From Spirochaetaceae bacterium (lineage in GTDB: Bacteria; Spirochaetota; Spirochaetia; Treponematales; Breznakiellaceae), in the NCBI GenBank assembly GCA_031288215.1, contig JAITRV010000225.1, forward strand, positions 1 to 8,346: 8,346 nt of DNA, given 5' to 3'. Numbering within the stretch: the stretch's first letter is position 1; each line of letters starts with the position of its first letter. The notes beneath the pieces were generated by a model. That model had not been told where the DNA came from, ran no database searches, and worked only from the letters and a program-made list of their open reading frames with translations. Shown here in pieces: positions 6,319 to 8,346 of the stretch. The position numbers were made by a program, and so were the translations under genes.

Positions 6319-7901
6319 TGACGGCCTTCGAAACGGCAGCGCGGGACCGCGCGGAAAACAGAACGGCGGCTTCGGAACGGATGAGCATCGTGATCACCGG
6401 CCACGTGGATCACGGCAAGAGTACCCTGGTCGGGCGGCTCCTCTCGGACACCCGGTCCCTGCCCGAGGGAAAACTCCAGGCGGTGAAGGATTCCTGCAAA
6501 AAAAACGGCAGGGTCTTTGAATACGCCTTTCTCCTGGACGCCCTGGAGGATGAGCAGAAACAGGGGATCACCATCGACAGCGCCCGGATCTTCTTCAAGA
6601 GCGCCCTCCGGGAATACCTCATCATCGACGCGCCGGGGCATATCGAGTTCCTGCGGAATATGCTCAGCGGCGCGTCCCGGGCGGTGGCCGCGGTGCTGGT
6701 GATCGACGCCGTGGAGGGGGTGGCGGAAAATTCCAAGCGCCACGGCCTGATCCTCTCCCTCTTAGGCGTCTCCCAGGTGCTGGTGGCGGTGAACAAGCTG
6801 GACGCCCTGAACTACGACGAGGGGGCCTTCCGCCGGATCGAGGCCGAATACGGGGCCTACCTGGAAACCCTCAAGGTAAAAGGGGCCGCCTTTGTGCCGG
6901 TCAGCGCCCGGGAAGGCACAAACATCACCGAAGCGCCCCGGGCTCAGATGCCCTGGTACCGGGGAAAGACGGTGCTGGAAGTTCTGGACAGCTTCCGCAA
7001 CCTCCCCTCCAACGAGGATGCCTTCTTCGCCATGCCCGTGCAGGATGTCTACCGCTTCAGCGGCGGCAACGACGACCGGCGGATCTACGCGGGAACCATC
7101 GTGAGCGGCGAGATTTCCGTCGGGGACGCGGTGCGCTTCCTGCCCTCCCGCAAAGAGGCCCGCATCAAGACCATCGAGCGCTGGAACGCGCCGCCGAAAC
7201 AGCGGGCCGTTACCGGCGAGGCCGCGGGCTTTACCCTGGAAGAGGATATTTACGTGAAGCGGGGGGAGGTGATGGTGAAGGCCGCCGAGGAAGCCCCGGT
7301 GAGCGCCGCCTCCCGGCTGCGGGCCAACGTGATATGGCTGGGTTCCCGGCCCCTGAGCGGCGACCGGAGCTGCCTCCTCAAGCTGGGAAGCGACAAGGTT
7401 GAGGCCCGGCTCGAAGCCATCGAGCGCTTCCTGGGCGAGTCCGCCGCCGCCGAATACCGGGAACTGCGCCGCCACGACTGCGGCAGCGTGCTCCTGCGCC
7501 TGGCCCGGCCCATCGCCGTGTCCTCCTTCTACGACAACGCCTCCCTGGGCCGCTTCGTCATCGTCGACGGCTACGACGCCGCCGGCGGCGGCATCGTCCT
7601 GGGCCCGGGCCCCGGCCCCGGGGGGGCCTTCCTTGCGGGCAGCAGCGCGCCTGCCACTGACGATACCAGGGGCGGGGCCGGAGGGGCTTTTCTTGGCCCC
7701 GGAGGGGCGTTCCTTGCGGGCAACGGAGCGCCTGCCACTGACGATGCCGGGGTCGGAGGGGCTTTCCTTGGCCCCGGGGGGGCTTTTCTTGCGGGCAGCG
7801 GCTCGCCTGCCACTGATGATACCAGGGGCGTGGCCGGGGCGTTTGAGGAGGAGCTTTTTGCCTTGCTCAAACGCCACTTCCCCCACCGCTTTAACGGCTA
7901 A
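6318..7901 (+). CDS. cysN: Sulfate adenylyltransferase large subunit CysN (GTPase) with repeat insertion
   Basis: This is the GTPase subunit of ATP sulfurylase, whose GTP hydrolysis drives APS formation by CysD. G motifs are intact: G1 GHVDHGKST (28-36), G2 region KQGITID (81-87), G3 DAPGH (104-108), G4 NKLD (159-162) and G5 SAREG (196-200). Elongation-factor-like beta-barrel domains follow from about residue 230. No APS kinase domain is fused. GHVDHGKST and DAPGH, rather than GSVDDGKST and DTPGH of E. coli, place it in a divergent CysN subtype. The product has 527 residues, against about 475 in E. coli. The excess is a three-unit Gly/Ala-rich repeat at residues 433-509, placed before FALLKRHFPHRF, which matches the conserved C-terminal tail of E. 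coli CysN. Start ATG 6318 overlaps the cysD stop; M22 is a less likely alternative. Confidence 0.95.
   Translation: MTAFETAARDRAENRTAASERMSIVITGHVDHGKSTLVGRLLSDTRSLPEGKLQAVKDSCKKNGRVFEYAFLLDALEDEQKQGITIDSARIFFKSALREYLIIDAPGHIEFLRNMLSGASRAVAAVLVIDAVEGVAENSKRHGLILSLLGVSQVLVAVNKLDALNYDEGAFRRIEAEYGAYLETLKVKGAAFVPVSAREGTNITEAPRAQMPWYRGKTVLEVLDSFRNLPSNEDAFFAMPVQDVYRFSGGNDDRRIYAGTIVSGEISVGDAVRFLPSRKEARIKTIERWNAPPKQRAVTGEAAGFTLEEDIYVKRGEVMVKAAEEAPVSAASRLRANVIWLGSRPLSGDRSCLLKLGSDKVEARLEAIERFLGESAAAEYRELRRHDCGSVLLRLARPIAVSSFYDNASLGRFVIVDGYDAAGGGIVLGPGPGPGGAFLAGSSAPATDDTRGGAGGAFLGPGGAFLAGNGAPATDDAGVGGAFLGPGGAFLAGSGSPATDDTRGVAGAFEEELFALLKRHFPHRFNG
7601..7844 (+). repeat. In-frame triplicated repeat inside cysN
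   Basis: Three tandem units lie at 7614-7694 (81 bp), 7695-7769 (75 bp) and 7770-7844 (75 bp). Each begins GGCCCCGG and contains a conserved GCCTGCCACTGA core. In the CysN frame they read GPGGAFLAG...PATDD...GAF(L). All lengths are multiples of three, so the frame is kept. A perfect 12-nt palindrome, GGGCCCGGGCCC (7601-7612), sits at the left junction. Leu is always CTT, Pro within the core is CCT and Thr is often ACT, whereas the rest of cysN prefers CTC/CTG and C/G-ending codons. This indicates a different origin and recent amplification. No stop occurs in the two other frames checked (one on each strand), as expected for a GC-rich element. Confidence 0.9.
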
Positions 7902-7934
7902 AACCGGGCGTGCCGCGGCAAAAACTACCGGTTT
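7901..7934. terminator. Possible bidirectional terminator between convergent genes
   Basis: AAACCGG (7901-7907) is the reverse complement of CCGGTTT (7928-7934), and the interior contains the palindrome TGCCGCGGCA (7911-7920). It spans the short space between the cysN stop and the stop of the convergent gene at 7925. This is where a shared terminator would be expected, but neither side has a good T-run and the stem is short. Low confidence. Confidence 0.25.
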
Positions 7935-8281
7935 CTCCGTTCTTCCGCGGTCTTACATTCGATGCACATCAAGGCATAGGGAATGGCCTCAAGCCGGTCC
8001 TGGGGTATCCGCTTGCCGCACTTCATACACAGACCGTATTTCCCCTGCTGGATCCGGGTCAAAGCGGAATCGATCAGCTTGAGCCGCTTCAATTCCTGGG
8101 CGCCCAGGGCCTCGATCATTTTCCGGTCAATATCATCGGACGCGATATCCGCAAGATCCTTCGGGTCCATACCCTCGACGATTTCCTGGAAATCCTTATT
8201 GCTCACGACTAAATTTGAAATGATCTCCCGCTTGAGATCTGCCAGGGATTTATTTATTCGCGCGACGAATTCCATATCCAT
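7925..8281 (-). CDS. DksA/TraR-family zinc-finger transcriptional regulator
   Basis: This is a small protein likely to act in the RNA polymerase secondary channel. From the chosen start it has 118 residues. An N-terminal helical region (about 1-37) is followed by a tip containing D42-x2-D45-x-A47, which matches the DxxDxA coiled-coil-tip motif of DksA, and by a second helix (about 49-80). A complete four-cysteine zinc finger follows: C85-x2-C88, 17 residues, C106-x2-C109. It is shorter than E. coli DksA (151 residues). I chose ATG 8281 because GAAGGGGGG precedes it. An in-frame ATG at 8314 would add 11 residues but lacks a visible Shine-Dalgarno. The gene is convergent with cysN and probably unrelated to sulfur metabolism. 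Its promoter lies at or beyond the window edge. Whether it is a true DksA or a TraR/YbiI-like relative cannot be settled here. Confidence 0.88.
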   Translation of the reverse strand: MDMEFVARINKSLADLKREIISNLVVSNKDFQEIVEGMDPKDLADIASDDIDRKMIEALGAQELKRLKLIDSALTRIQQGKYGLCMKCGKRIPQDRLEAIPYALMCIECKTAEERRNR

Positions 8282-8346
8282 GACGGTCCCCCCTTCTACC
8301 CTGTCGTCATCCATCCGCAGGGATTTTATGGTAATTTCGTAACTAT

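Noticed and set aside
7571..7870. - strand Pro/Ala-rich frame (99 codons) across the cysN repeat
   Set aside because: It is the antisense reading of the repeat units, with no ribosome-binding site or family match. It may matter only as part of the repeat element.

Overview
The window holds one nearly complete sulfate-assimilation operon on the + strand, from about 544 to 7901. A large non-coding palindromic region lies upstream of it, and a convergent DksA/TraR-family gene lies on the - strand at the right end. The DNA is GC-rich with strong use of C- and G-ending codons, but starts are ordinary Shine-Dalgarno ATG or TTG and neighbouring genes overlap tightly. No gene in the window fixes the species. 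The divergent CysD/CysN subtype, the short DksA-like protein and the abundant GC-rich palindromes would suit a host-associated spirochaete of the Treponema type or another anaerobe. That placement is a weak inference.

Layout. Positions 1-536 carry no convincing gene. They hold a large imperfect inverted repeat (1-319) with a perfect 13-bp hairpin at its apex, a second stem directly abutting it (319-420), a further copy of a 16-nt core motif (447-462), and hairpins followed by a T-rich tract that look like a terminator (470-534). An AT-rich island then carries a near-consensus sigma-70-type promoter (544-572) and a leader of about 135 nt. The operon follows in this order: sbp (periplasmic sulfate-binding protein), cysT and cysW (permeases), cysA (ATPase), cysH (reductase with Fe-S-type cysteines), a GC-rich hairpin spacer, cysD and cysN (the two ATP sulfurylase subunits). 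The - strand gene at 7925-8281 encodes a short zinc-finger DksA/TraR-like regulator and ends only 23 nt from the cysN stop.

How the genes work together. Sbp captures sulfate in the periplasm and CysTWA imports it using ATP. CysD adenylylates sulfate to APS while CysN hydrolyses GTP to drive the reaction. CysH has the CC...CxxC cysteine pattern of [4Fe-4S] APS reductases, so it should reduce APS directly to sulfite. This fits the lack of an APS kinase (cysC), either free or fused to CysN. Sulfite reductase and cysteine synthase are not in the window, and the operon ends at cysN, so later steps must be encoded elsewhere.

Most unusual features. (1) CysN carries an in-frame array of three 25-27-residue Gly/Ala-rich units, placed just before a conserved C-terminal tail. 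Its codon use differs from the rest of the gene, and it looks like an inserted and amplified DNA element. (2) The palindromic region 1-420 looks like a fold-back element or large structured RNA. (3) CysD carries a CC...CxxC cysteine set reminiscent of the Fe-S ligands of APS reductase.
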